Positions 10,467 to 21,115 of a stretch of DNA of 64,000 nucleotides are shown piece by piece (positions within the stretch are counted from its first letter, which is position 1; each line of letters begins with the position of its first letter). A model generated the notes under the pieces. That model had not been told where the DNA came from. It saw only the letters and a program-made list of their open reading frames with translations, and did not search any database. The stretch spans positions 8,378,331-8,442,330 of the forward strand of contig OX123193.2 in assembly GCA_944739405.2 (NCBI GenBank). Reading direction: 5' to 3'. The stretch is from Euclidia mi (Eukaryota > Arthropoda > Insecta > Lepidoptera > Erebidae). A program made the position numbers and the translations under genes.

Positions 10467-11792
10467 GTAAGTAAGATTTGTTTGAATTTAGGACTCTGAA
10501 GTTTGTTTGATTCGATTTGTTTGTTAGGTTTCTGATTATTTATGTGATGATTTATTTACCGTCGGTATATTTCTTTAGAATTGCGTATTATAGTCAAAAT
10601 TAAATAAGTTTTCATTCAGTACTAAGAACTTACTCTACCAAGTTCAGGAAATTCCCGGCAAACAGTTATAACCTGCTTTACTTAAACTGTAGAGTAAGAT
10701 TTTCAATATTTTAACAATATTGACAAATCAGCCTCTTTATTTTTTATCATAACGGAAAAAATAAACATGCGTAGGTAAATAAAAACGGTCTTACTGTATC
10801 ATAACTGCAGTATAATGTTGTTAACTTAAACCAGATTGCGGCGGAGCTTTATACAAAAGAAAGAGATGAAAATATTAGATATAACATTATAGTAAAGGAT
10901 AGATATATGTTATGATTTGCTTGTATACCCCAGGTAATGGATATAACGTGCAAGCGTATCCTACGGGGTGTCATTAGGTGTTTTTGTCTAACCGTAATCG
11001 CGGCAAGTGTGATTTTATATAAATTCGATGAAATACAGTGTTTTGACTGGATGGATGGTGCAATAGTGTTGTTTCTCGTACGGTTCTCTACGAATCGAAA
11101 GTTATAAGTTCGATTCCAAATTAAATTATAGGAAGAGCACATTATGGTTTATAAATATATTATTTCGAATTTAGGCTTGCTTGTTTTTCTCAATGTTATA
11201 AAGAGCAAAAAAGCTTCAAAGAATTTATTCCCAGAGTCGGCAAAGCCAAAAGGCAAAATAGATATATTAGTATGTGAAATAAAATATTTGTGTAAAATCT
11301 TTGACTTTAAAGATTTATAGAGCAGATTTATAATGCATAATATATTTTTATTATTTACTTACGAATCTTTTGTTCGACGGAGTAGTTTAAGAGAAATATC
11401 TGATCTATTTTTCCCTAAAACCTTTGTTTTTTTATTAGAATTTACTACCTATTTGTTTTATTTAGTACCTACCTATTTATTTTAGATTTGAGTGAAGGCT
11501 TTTTTTAAACATAAGTTGTTATATTATAGGTAATATACCTACAGTAACATCTTAAGCACCTATTTAAATTGTATGGAAATTTAAGGATTAGACTTTTTTC
11601 TGGCTATAAATGTTTTTCTTAAATGAAAGGCAAGGCGTGATGCATATTCAGATTAAGAAAAAAATGCTGTTATATTAGATAGTAAATTGTCTATAAGTTC
11701 AGTTAGATAAATATACCCTTGAATATCTACCTATGTACTTTTTAAATGAACTATCAGTATAAATATCTTCTAAGTTAGATAGAGCACCTCAA
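10467..11792. other. non-coding stretch (presumed intron)
   Basis: No supported gene. The open frame at 10,849-11,142 (minus) has no coding signature. If the 10.27-kb first exon is real, this is the start of a very long intron. Confidence 0.35.
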
Positions 11793-11949
11793 TGGGATGT
11801 CTTCCCTTTCGGGGTGCGGAGGTCGGGCGGCAGAAGCTCTGTGGAAAAGCTGACATTCTGTTAAATCTGGTTAGTCCAGTAAGCGGACCCCAGGCTCAAA
11901 GATGAAAGGTCTTGGAGGCACCGGGTAAACGCTAGGACGATGATGTTGA
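11793..11949 (+). mobile_element. RTE-like retrotransposon 3' stub
   Basis: It contains CTTTCGGGGTGCGGAGGTC, ATTCTGTTAAATCTGGTTAG, GTAAGCGGACCCC and AACGCTAGGACGATGATG. It is the longest of five related stubs in the window and ends in a short GATGAT tail. It is followed almost directly by a stub of another family, an insertion pile-up. Confidence 0.65.
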
Positions 11950-11994
11950 TATATCTTGCGCAGTTGGCGCAGTAGTTGAGGTGACCGCCGTAGC

Positions 11995-12262
11995 AATAAA
12001 CCGAGTGTTGTGTGTCCGGGTGGTGACGGATTAAGAATACGGAATGTCACCACCCCGTATCATCCCGTGGGTGTCGTAAGAGCCGATAGAGGGAGCATAT
12101 TATGCAGAGAACAGCACTCTAAGAGAAGGAAAACTTGATACTAACCCTACACCAACCCGTTTGGCCAGCGTGGTATAGTAGGCCAATTCCTCCTTTAAAA
12201 GGAGAGGCCTAGTCCAGCAGTGGACCGTTAAAGGCTGATAATGATGATGATGATGATGAGTG
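11995..12262 (+). mobile_element. non-LTR retrotransposon 3' stub, (ATG)n-tailed family
   Basis: This segment of about 260 bp recurs at 42,035-42,277 and, inverted, at 43,470-43,712. Shared words include GGATTAAGAATACGGAATGT, GGGTGTCGTAAGAGCCGATA, ACCCGTTTGGCCAGCGTGGT and GGAGAGGCCTAGTCCAGCAG. It ends in (ATGATG)n, a simple 3' repeat typical of RTE or CR1-type elements. No reverse transcriptase frame remains. Confidence 0.75.
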
Positions 12263-12439
12263 TTGTGAATGATGTTACGGGAATACAAAAACATACTTAG
12301 TGCGATTGTTGTTTCGAGTCTCAGATTTATTTCTCCGTATAGTATAGGTACTTAATACTTGTAACGTCCGCCGTGGTACAAAATACTTTATATCTAGTGA
12401 GGTAGTAATATTTTAACAAAATCTTAACAACCATAAAAT

Positions 12440-12707
12440 TTCTTTATTTTTCTTTATTTTATTTATAGACTCACGCCTGTATCCCCGAAGGTGAAGCAGA
12501 GGTGTAATATTACACCCACATTTTGCCATGAATTTTAGGTCCCACGTAATAGGGGGCGAGCCTATTGCCGTTACCGGGCACATCACCAGACTCCGTGATG
12601 CTACCGAGAATTCGGAAAACCCCAGTAGCACTATTGCCCGACCCGGAAATCGAACCCGGAACCTCCGATCAACAGTCGCATAAGCTATCCACTGGACCAC
12701 GGAGGCA
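12440..12707 (-). mobile_element. SINE family B, full-length (head type 1)
   Basis: The minus strand begins GCCTCCGTGGTCCAGTGGAT. Box B is close to GGTTCGATTTCC. The body holds GGAGTCTGGTGATGTGCCCG and GGCTCGCCCCCTATTACGTG. It ends with the GGTGTAATATTACACC palindrome, a CTTCGGGGATACAGGCGTG hairpin region and a TAAATAAAATAAAG tail. This is the reference copy for the family in this window. Open frames at 12,413-12,804 on both strands are only translations of this element. Confidence 0.9.
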
Positions 12708-13438
12708 GTCTTTAAAATTTAAATTTCCTAAAAATTATTTAAATAGGCATACTGGAGCAAATTCTTATTGGCCGTTTGTAAACTATCATTTACAAACTAT
12801 TTAAATAGTATAGGTAATAGTAATAGGTAAATTAAAACTACATACCTACTAAATCAATTTATACAAGATATTTTGATTATGTGGCGAAATATGATCTTTT
12901 AAACAAATAAATAATTATAAAAATACACTAGGATATTTGACGCACGGGATTTCGTAAGATTAAGCTACTTTTCACCGTTCGATTTTAAGATGGATACTTG
13001 CCTAAATGTTTCTAAATTACCTTATCTTAGCTTAAAGAGTAGAGACATCATGCGTCAGTGCTGATTACTATATTGATCTATAACAGTTGTTGTTATGTTA
13101 TGTTGTTAGTGCTATCAAATTGCCAGACAAACTAATCGGACGACCAGACTAACTAATCATCGTCACCGTTATATGGTTGACATCCCATCCATACGCACGA
13201 AACGCTTTGCTTCCTCATTTATTAAGCGTATTGTAAAGGTAAGTTCCATACCTTGCCAGAGTCTGTGTTGCCTGATGATCAATCTGGGTGCTTTCAAGTC
13301 GCGGGTGAATAGGTATCTTCTAAGCAAGTGTGCTCCATCTTAGACCGTATCATCGCTTAACATCAGGCAAGATTGCGGTCAAACGTTAGCCTATGAAAAG
13401 TAAAGTAAAGTTAAGACCCTGGTCAAAACTATAGCATA
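12708..13438. other. non-coding stretch, nothing recognised
   Basis: No supported ORF, RNA gene or repeat between the SINE and the Helitron remnant. Confidence 0.4.
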
Positions 13439-13580
13439 CTAGCTTTGGCCCGTGGCTCCACCCGCATGTTGTCCGATCATCCTGACAAAAGGTAGGACAT
13501 TTGTGCTATCATGATACTATAGGTTGTAAGTTTTACTAAAATCTGTTTCGAAGTCGTTGCGTGAGAGTAACGTAACAATT
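13439..13580 (-). mobile_element. Helitron-like 3' remnant
   Basis: On the minus strand it ends GGGTGGAGCCACGGGCCAAA then GCTAGT, the GC-rich CTAG terminus typical of lepidopteran Helitrons. The 5' boundary is unclear. Confidence 0.45.
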
Positions 13581-13600
13581 TAACAAACGAACATCTACAC

Positions 13601-13998
13601 ATTAATCAAACTGTTGCGTATATAAAAGCTGTAGAATATCTTCCCCATAGTTTATGCCACAGATCCAACGAAACGGTTTCAAATACGTTACTATCAAAGA
13701 ATTTAATATTACAATATTTGGTAGGTCTGGGCCCAGATTGGAACCCTGCGCCAATCTAAAACGACAATAGTAAATACCTACCAACATGATCATCCAGACA
13801 TTAATCAAACTGTCGCGTATATAAAAGCTGTAGAATATATTTTCCATAGCTTATGCCACAGATCCAACGAAACAGTTTCAAATACGTTACTATCAAAGAA
13901 GTTTCTATTACAATATTTGGTAGCTCTGGGCCTAGAATGGAACCTTGCGCCAGACATTCTTAGCGACGATAGTGAATACCTACCAACATGATGATTGA
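13601..13998. repeat. tandem duplication, 199-bp period
   Basis: ATTAATCAAACTG(T/C) and the following 190 bases occur twice in tandem, at 13,601-13,799 and 13,800-13,998. Shared landmarks include GCGTATATAAAAGCTGTAGA, CACAGATCCAACGAAAC and AAATACGTTACTATCAAAGA. By eye the copies are about 90 percent alike. Both contain TATATAAAAG, a TATA-box-like string. The frame at 13,602-13,847 (minus) is a by-product. Confidence 0.9.
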
Positions 13999-16900
13999 TG
14001 ACACATAGGCCACTGAATACAAATCATTATCTAACATAAAAGTCGTCAGAAATTACTTTAAAGAGCTAAATGTATATTGAAACTCATCAAAATATTTTTC
14101 TTTTCAGATGCCGTGGCGTTTACGGACACGTCGTTAAAGGTTCGTTTCTTTTTTACAACAGACCAATAACACTAAAGCGGTATTAAAAAGTAATAACTAT
14201 CTCATTATTTGAAATAAAACGTGCAATTAAAACTATAAGACAATTAATTTTATTTTAGTCAATCATACTGCAATAAGGCTTGTAAAGAATTTTAGACTTA
14301 TTGGATGCTTTGAAAGAAGAAATTAAAGGAATATTAATACTAAGAGGCCGTCTTCATGGTAGTCGGTGAATCAAAATCATTGACATATAGGTGTTCAGTT
14401 AAGACACGGTAGTTATGGAGAAAAATTGTGAAAAATGTAATTTTCTTGTACTGTTACTCCAGAAGCTTTCTTCACTTTTGGATATTCCACTAGGGATTGG
14501 TAAGCAATGTGCCCGCTTAACTGATAAATAGTTATATCGGCAATGCTACGTACTGGATAGGCCTAAATATAACAACAAGTAATTAGATCTCAAAGCGTCG
14601 CCACAAACCTGTTACCGATTAAGATTCTAGAGAAAATCAAATTCGGAGAATAGCAATTTCATAATTTTCTTCAAATAAGAACTTCAACAAATTGCTAATA
14701 AGATTAAGCTACGCTCTTAGGAAACTGAATAGTTCTCAAAATATATTTCATTTAACATACTTGGAAAAGCTGAACAGACCACTAGCACCAAAACCAAAAA
14801 TCAAACTTTAAAAGTAGACGATTTGGAAGTATATAAATAATTTCAGTATAACTATCATTAAGGCTAAAATTATTTTGAAAACAAGCAGGCAGGCAGGGCT
14901 GAGCTGTTTTACAGGCGCGTAGATTTTTTATATCAAACTAAGGTATTTTGAACGTAATTGCTGCATATGAAAAATTTCAGTATTTTTACTGTATCAATGT
15001 TTAACAGTAGTCAAAATATTATATTTATCTAAACTCATAGTAGACTCCCGATAAGAATTCAGACTAACCGATTTTTTACTAGTGGCGATACAAAATTATC
15101 ATAAATCCAATTTTTTTCCACCCGCTCATTTTACAGACCATAAAATTCTCTACTCTCATCTAACGTATTTTTATTCATACGGTTTGAACGTAAAATTTGC
15201 GGGTTTTAATGCTCAAGTGTAATATGAGCAGGGGAATTAAGTGCGTTATAAAAGAATGTTTGTTTTTTTACTCTAAAGAAAAAGAGTGGAGTTGTTTTGT
15301 TCGTACCGCTAGCCTTTTCTATTTTACTAGTTTCTTTATCTGTTTTAAATTCTTAAGCAGTGTCTAGAATTGCTAGTACGATTAATTTCATACAGTTTCT
15401 TCCCTAACATTATTCCGCTTTATCAAAACATTTCCTTACATTGCAAAAAAATATAATCCATTTACCCTATTAATCTCACTACTCCAATTATCTATTTCAA
15501 ACTTACAAGGACATTATCGATACAGAAGCTCCCCAGGGTGCTATCTATTATTTACCGTTCACTATCATTTCCCCACCACATGTGAGAGAAACTAGAAAGT
15601 TCCTGTTTATTAAAGTTCTCGAATATTTAGGTAAAATAATTCACATCTTGCGGTGCATGCACGTGTTTTCATTATGTGAGCTTATTTGCAAGTCATGCAC
15701 TCGAAAATATAAACACGTTTTGTAAATTATAGTGCGAAGAGAATATTTGTTTATATAATTTGTTGTGTTTCTGGTTATTAAAGGTGCGAGATGAATGCTG
15801 TAATAACTGGAATCGTGATGCACTGCCTGCATCGCTGTAATAATATCGCTACTTAAATATTTTTGTGATATGATTGTTATCTTCAAACGGATGATATTAA
15901 ATTTTTATTTAAATATCGCTGTGATATCAGCAAGTAGGCACAGACATATGAGTGACTGACGTCTTGCTATTAAAAGAGCCTGTCTTACTTTAATGTTTTT
16001 TACTACGTAATTCATTTCATATACATACTACTATACGTTTTTCCGCTGGCTATTTTACTCGTATATTCCGTGAACTCCTTTACCTTGTCTATAACCTCAG
16101 AATTCATTTCATTCATCAATTAGAAACATAAAAACCCATAATATAAAAAAATACATACTAATAAATATTATATTTTACATCAACTATGAAGCCACCATTA
16201 CAAAGAGTGACGCACACCCCAAGTTGTCTTTAATGCCTTGTACTTCACAAAACAAGACAGAGCGCAGGCGGAAATTGCACGTCTCTACTCTCCATTATAT
16301 TTTTGAATCAACTTTATTGCTTACCTTAAGAAACACAAACAAGTAGGATTTGTGTTTTTGGCAGTACCTACTACTTATTTAAGTCAAATAAAACTTCCAG
16401 GCGTTTTGGGCATTTTCTCTTACGAAGTGCTTTTTCTCATAATATTATGATCGCATTTTAAAGTGAGATATAAAATGCATAACTTAGTCGGTACTTGCAA
16501 CTTTGGCATAGTAAAATTCAGTTCTGCTAGAACTGAATTTTAAAGCTTTAGTTTTATTCGCTTTTGAGATAGCAATGTGAATTCTTTTTTCGTTTAGCAA
16601 AATCGTAAAGTGAGCGTCAGCTTTTTGAATGTTTTAACGGACTTGGTTTACATGAATTGACGTAAAACATTAAGATGGATAAAAGACTTTTATGTGAATC
16701 TTGCTATACGACTTTTTTGTCATGCATACGATTAATAAATAAAATCAAAAAGGATACCTATACGTAACTGAGGATTTCTTGGTCAATTGCCGAACATATG
16801 CATACAGTAGTCTATTACTAGGATAAAAATATTCTCAGCGAAATGATACTTCCTAAACCTTGTTAAGGTTATAAATATCTGCCCTTAGTCTAAACATTTG

Positions 16901-17464
16901 TGTCACACGTTATAATTATTGCTAAAACATTTTTTCTAGCATGCGCAACGTGCTAACCGCTGTGGGCGTATAGTTTAGTCACATTAATTATGAGAAACGA
17001 AAAAATTGGTGACAGCACATCATCGTAAACCTCTTCAATTTCAGGGAACCACATCTCCTTTGAAACAAAAAATATCCTGAGAAACACAAAAGTTGCATAA
17101 AAACAGATGCAGGGAATTAGAATGTTGAAATGCATAAATATTCCTAGAAGGCACGACGTTTCTACCAAATTGGCAAATTTTGTTTTCCCCATTTTTGCCG
17201 TATTCGTGTCGTCTTCATTCTACTTTTTGGTGTCGAACTTAAATCAATCACGATACCTACATGAAAAATAAACACTGGTGGTAGTTTTATTACTAGGCAT
17301 AAAAAATAAAATTACCAAAAATCTGACATAACATCAAATACATAAAAAACTTTTACAATTTTATTTTCGTACTCTCAGTTTTCACACACATTTCGAGAAT
17401 CTGGAAATTCGACAAAAAGTCTTAAATTCCTGCTCGCTTATTACCCGTCAGGCGGACATGTTAA
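13999..17464. other. non-coding stretch
   Basis: No supported gene or recognised transposon. Open frames at 15,641-15,886 and 16,953-17,192 (minus) have AT-rich codons and no other support. One perfect hairpin is listed separately. Confidence 0.45.
16512..16542. repeat. perfect 13-bp hairpin
   Basis: TAAAATTCAGTTC and GAACTGAATTTTA flank a five-base loop (TGCTA). There is no run of U after it and no miRNA-length stem, so no function is proposed. Confidence 0.7.
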
Positions 17465-17569
17465 AACAGATGTTTCCCGCCTGACACACGGGTCAGGCCG
17501 GGTCGCCATCTTGAAGTTCCCGCCAATCGCGGCCCTGTCAGCGGCGGGCAAAATAATTACGGGCCGTGA
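17465..17569. promoter_or_regulatory. GC-rich regulatory module, copy 1
   Basis: This is a GC-rich island in AT-rich DNA. In order it shows AACAGATGT (E-box-like CAGATG), GGGTCAGGCCG, GCCATCTTG (17,505-17,513; YY1/Pho-like), TTCCCGCC (17,517-17,524; E2F-like), CTGTCAG (17,535-17,541) and AATTAC just before GGGCCGTGA. The same order returns 592 bp later. Motif names come from known consensus sites; binding is inferred. The 82-codon minus frame across it is a composition effect. Confidence 0.5.
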
Positions 17570-18056
17570 TTGTATAGTGTGTTTTACGTCTTTCGGGGGA
17601 AATAATAAGAGAGAATTTGAGTGCGTGTTTAAAAAATACCGCATTATGTTCTTGCAGTAAGCCGTTGAAATAAATACGTATTCATTCATTTTTTACTGAC
17701 ACTTATCTAAGGTAAAAAAATAAATATGATAGGTGCTTAAGACCATTTCTCAGAAAAACACAACAAGTCGCTGATTATCAAAAGGAATATGAATGATACC
17801 TCTATCTAAATATGAAAAAAAGCTCCCTTTTAAGACCGCTCTTTGAACAGTACTTTTATGTAACACTCCTTCAGATATTTTTATTGCTGTTTGATAAAAA
17901 AGCAGTAAGTATAAAGTGAATAAATATCTAATCTAAATCTAGGTTTAAAAACCCTATAAGCCGGTTTGTATAATTAAAGCTCTACCACAGCCATTGCATT
18001 TAAAAATCCAACTTAAAATTTATTAAACTATCGTAAGGAACCTCCAATAACTCCTG

Positions 18057-18152
18057 AACAGATGTCTCCAGACTTTGACATACAGGTCAAGCCGCCATCT
18101 TGGATCCTTCCCGCCCTGTCAGTGACGCTGACGAGCTAATTACCGCCGGTGA
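18057..18152. promoter_or_regulatory. GC-rich regulatory module, copy 2, next to a TATA-like box
   Basis: In order it shows AACAGATGT, CAGGTCAAGCCG, GCCATCTTG (18,094-18,102), TTCCCGCC (18,108-18,115), CTGTCAG (18,116-18,122) and TAATTAC. A TATAAG (18,154-18,159) follows at once, so this copy sits like a core-promoter-proximal element for the first-exon candidate that starts near 18,185. Short insertions and deletions between motifs separate it from copy 1, while the motifs themselves are kept. Confidence 0.5.
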
Positions 18153-18184
18153 ATATAAGTAGTGTAACCCGATAACTGTTGAGG

Positions 18185-18351
18185 GATTAATTTTGTTTTG
18201 ATTGCTCTTTAGTGGATTTGATTTCGGAAGCGTTGAGTTGGTATATGTTTCTTAGAAAAAAAAGAATCAACGTGGATGTCTATGGAGTGGTTGTACGAAG
18301 TGTTATAACCAGTATTTTTGCAGTGATACATAGAATTGAATCTGTTCTGGA
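18185..18351 (+). promoter_or_regulatory. candidate promoter and first exon (1B) with a 36-codon upstream frame
   Basis: A TATA-like box lies about 30 bp upstream and a consensus donor GTAAGT begins at 18,352. An ATG at 18,245 opens a frame of 36 codons (MFLRKKRINVDV...) that stays open to the donor. If spliced to the acceptor before 63,408, the frame would stop at once (GA + A, then TAA), 18 nt before the ATG of the right-edge coding exon, so it would act as an upstream ORF. Alternatively, a good acceptor (AGTATTTTTGCAG, ending 18,322) would make 18,323-18,351 a 29-bp micro-exon. Both readings are inference. Confidence 0.35.
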
Positions 18352-19189
18352 GTAAGTAAAAAATATGTATGACATATCTTGAAGAAAATGATTAGCTTTT
18401 CTAAAACTTCGAAAGAGTATATAATTATACACTCACATATATTTGTTCAAATTTATTTTAAATTTTTAGGCTTCATGTGTGTTAGTATTTATGTGTAAAA
18501 CTGTACGCATTTTATTTTCGCGTTGATTAATTGTGTCTTAATATAAATTCGGCTTTGTCCTCTTTTATAATAACGATTAAGTAAATTATTGACCACATAA
18601 AATGTAACGTAAACCACTTTTAACTAATAGGATGTCCAATAAAAGTAATACTAGAAAATGCTAATAAGCATATAAATTATATGGCACATAATTACTCGCT
18701 AATAGTCTATCCGAACCTAAGAAAAAGTGTTTTAACGCATATAATTATTTTTATGAATAATCTAGACACTGTAATTTATCTTGTCAGTCGGTTTCTAAGA
18801 ATACAATATAAAAAAAAAACATCATAAAACAGACTGCAGTGTTAGTAATTATAATTATACATTTATATATTTTATATCAGCATGACTAGAGTAAAAAATA
18901 TAATACATATCTCCAAAGAGAAGTAAGTAATATAATAAAATCTTTATTGTGACCCAAATTAGTAACCAAATAGGCAAATATGCTATTCAATGAATTACTG
19001 CTTCCATTTCTAATTTATTGTCATTTTTTCTATAACGATACTTGACTGCACAGATATTGACAATCTTGCCAGTTGCACAACTATCACGCTACCCCTTTAA
19101 GACCCCACAGACTTCATATTACCATAATTATAATAAAATAAAAAAGAGAATCCACAACATTTCTGCAAATGAACCAATAAAAATCCAAC
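18352..19189. other. non-coding stretch (presumed intron)
   Basis: AT-rich, with no supported gene or repeat. Confidence 0.4.
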
Positions 19190-19354
19190 ATGCCTACATT
19201 ATTCGAATTTGGAATCAACGTCAACGAATCCGAACGGCCAGACATTACAGACATGGCGGATTTCGTCCCAATCATAGCACCTGTTCCTGATCCCTATTTC
19301 ATTTTTAATGAAGATGTTATTTCCGCAGGTGTTCGCTCTTATTATGTTGTTTAA
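19190..19354 (+). CDS. possible small ORF, 54 residues
   Basis: An ATG with A at -3 opens a frame of 54 codons (MPTLFEFGINVNESERPDIT...) ending in TAA. The peptide is acidic, with Pro and Asp in its middle (IIAPVPDPYF), and has no signal peptide or membrane segment. AATAAA lies about 60 bp after the stop and a TATA-like AT-rich tract about 60 bp before the start. A CCGCAG inside the frame resembles an acceptor, so it could also be part of an exon. Length alone is not significant; the amino-acid texture and flanking signals are why it is listed. Family unknown. Confidence 0.25.
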   Translation: MPTLFEFGINVNESERPDITDMADFVPIIAPVPDPYFIFNEDVISAGVRSYYVV

Positions 19355-19857
19355 TTCATTCTGCCCTTTGTTTTCTTACGACCTTTTTTCGAACCGCAAA
19401 ACATTATTTCAATAAAATTTATTACGATGCTGTATTATAAATCGTGACAGAGTAACATATGTAGATAATTAAGTTGTAAAGTTCTTAACATGTTTTTATT
19501 GGTATCAAGGGATGCGACTTTTAAGACCTTTGTAGTGGTTTTAATTACGGATTGAACAATAGCAGTTTGTTCGTGGTAATATTAAAAGTAGCTGTAAATC
19601 TTTATTGTTAGGCAAGCTTTTATTGTTTTACTTTTGGGACTACATTAATCTGAACAAGTGACGACCTTTGAATAAGTGTATCAAACGTTTATTGTGGGAA
19701 AATAAAATTTATTATGTCTAAAATTTGTGACGAAGGAGAATAATTTTATTCAAAGGTATCAATCAATTAAGTCTACGCAGAAATGTGTTTAGGTCTTGAC
19801 TATGTAGAATCTTTCAAATTAATTCACGATGGCATATCCCGTCTCTCACACACTGAC

Positions 19858-19950
19858 ATCATTGCCATCGTATCCCGGTCGCATCCAAAACCAAGACCTT
19901 TGCCTTGGAGCCCGGAGCCCGCACTGGTGTAGCCAGATTTAACAGAATTT
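19858..19950 (-). mobile_element. RTE-like retrotransposon remnant
   Basis: The reverse complement contains AATTCTGTTAAATCTGGCTA and GGCAAAGGTCTTGGTTTTGG, then GCGACCGGGATACGATGGC. The first string matches the stub at 11,855. It is degraded and lacks the simple-repeat tail. Confidence 0.5.
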
Positions 19951-20313
19951 TTTTTTGGTCCTCACTTACAGCGTCAATACATAAATACTCACTAAGTGTG
20001 TATCTATTTACAAGTATGTAAGTAAATAGTAAACAAACTAGAAGAAACAAATAAGACATGAAAAATTACTGTTAATTATGATGGAAAGCTATTAAAAATA
20101 AAAATAACGAACATATATCTGAGCGCAGTGCATCTGATTCTTTGTCTTTTTTTTCAACTGACATCTCTCTGGAGCAACGTCTCGACACCGACATCGCTTT
20201 GCGTTTCGAATTTCGAACCCGTAGACATTTTCCACGGCCCAATCAGAATACGAACGTCATTTGGATCGACGCTATGTCAAACTGAAACCAACTTTACATT
20301 CAAGAGATAAATA

Positions 20314-20763
20314 TCAAATTCGTTGGGTGGCGTTCTCCAAGCAGTGACACATTGGAAACGAAATGAACTTGAGATAACACTCGGGATTCGATTTGAAGTT
20401 TCTGGTTGCGCTTTCATCGAAATTTCTACTGTAAGCTAAAGGCACTGAGTCGCAATTCCCTTGTATAAAATGTTCTGATCGGCTTGGAATAAAAGTTATT
20501 GAATGATCTCTGATTAGATGATTATCAGTACAGACGCAATGGGTCTTGCTCCGCGGTTGTAAGAACATTTTATATGGTAATTGAAATGTAATATAAGCAT
20601 TGGATTTTGAGTTGCTTATCGAGTAGTTTACAATCGTATCTGTGCGCGACAAGAGTGTACATTGTTTTCGATAATTACGATAGTACGTATCAGTATCACG
20701 TATGGTAATGAGCGCATCGAATGTGTAGTTAAACATGAAACTATAATCATGAAGGTAGAACAC
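20314..20763 (-). CDS. hypothetical ORF, about 140-149 residues
   Basis: One of the longest open frames in the window. The first ATG is about ten codons in (MFNYTFDALITIRD...). The third codon position is clearly more GC-rich than the surroundings, and the translation has a balanced composition with seven Cys near the C-terminal half (CVC, NC, EC, MCHC). No signal peptide, membrane segment or known motif is visible. A frame of this length is expected roughly by chance once in such AT-rich DNA, so it stays hypothetical. It may be a decayed gene or transposon product. Confidence 0.25.
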   Translation of the reverse strand: MFYLHDYSFMFNYTFDALITIRDTDTYYRNYRKQCTLLSRTDTIVNYSISNSKSNAYITFQLPYKMFLQPRSKTHCVCTDNHLIRDHSITFIPSRSEHFIQGNCDSVPLAYSRNFDESATRNFKSNPECYLKFISFPMCHCLENATQRI

Positions 20764-20984
20764 AAAGGAATAATGGGAGGCAAAATATTATAAATACTTT
20801 TTGAAATCGGCGCGCGAATAAAGCGGATATTTGATTGCTCGAACATGCGTATATACAGGTACTTAAAAATACAGTGAGCTTAAACAAATTATAAATAGTG
20901 CATGTGTTGGCTAAATAATTATTTTTACCATAAAATTGAAAAAAAGTTCTTCGTTCGTTCGTAACTTCATAATGAAGTGTATTA

Positions 20985-21115
20985 GCCTGTATATATAAAA
21001 CGTCCTACTGCTGAGTGCGGGCCTCTTCTTCTGTATGAAAGGTTAGGCCATAGGTTAGGTCACTCTGCCCAAAGCGGATTGACAGACTTTACACGTCTTT
21101 TGGGGAAATTATGTA
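20985..21115 (-). mobile_element. non-LTR retrotransposon 3' stub
   Basis: The minus strand reads GTCTGTCAATCCGCTTTGGG, AGTGACCTAACCTATGGCC, AAGAGGCCCGCACTCAGCAG and TAGGACGTTTTATATATA. The CAGCAGTAGGACG 3' end is a hallmark of abundant lepidopteran non-LTR elements (from memory). Confidence 0.6.

Noticed and set aside
12413..12804. Open frames on both strands
   Set aside because: Translations of the full-length SINE at 12,440-12,707.
17441..17689. 82-codon minus frame over the first GC-rich module
   Set aside because: GC-rich composition removes stop codons; no start context or splice sites, and the second module copy has no matching frame.
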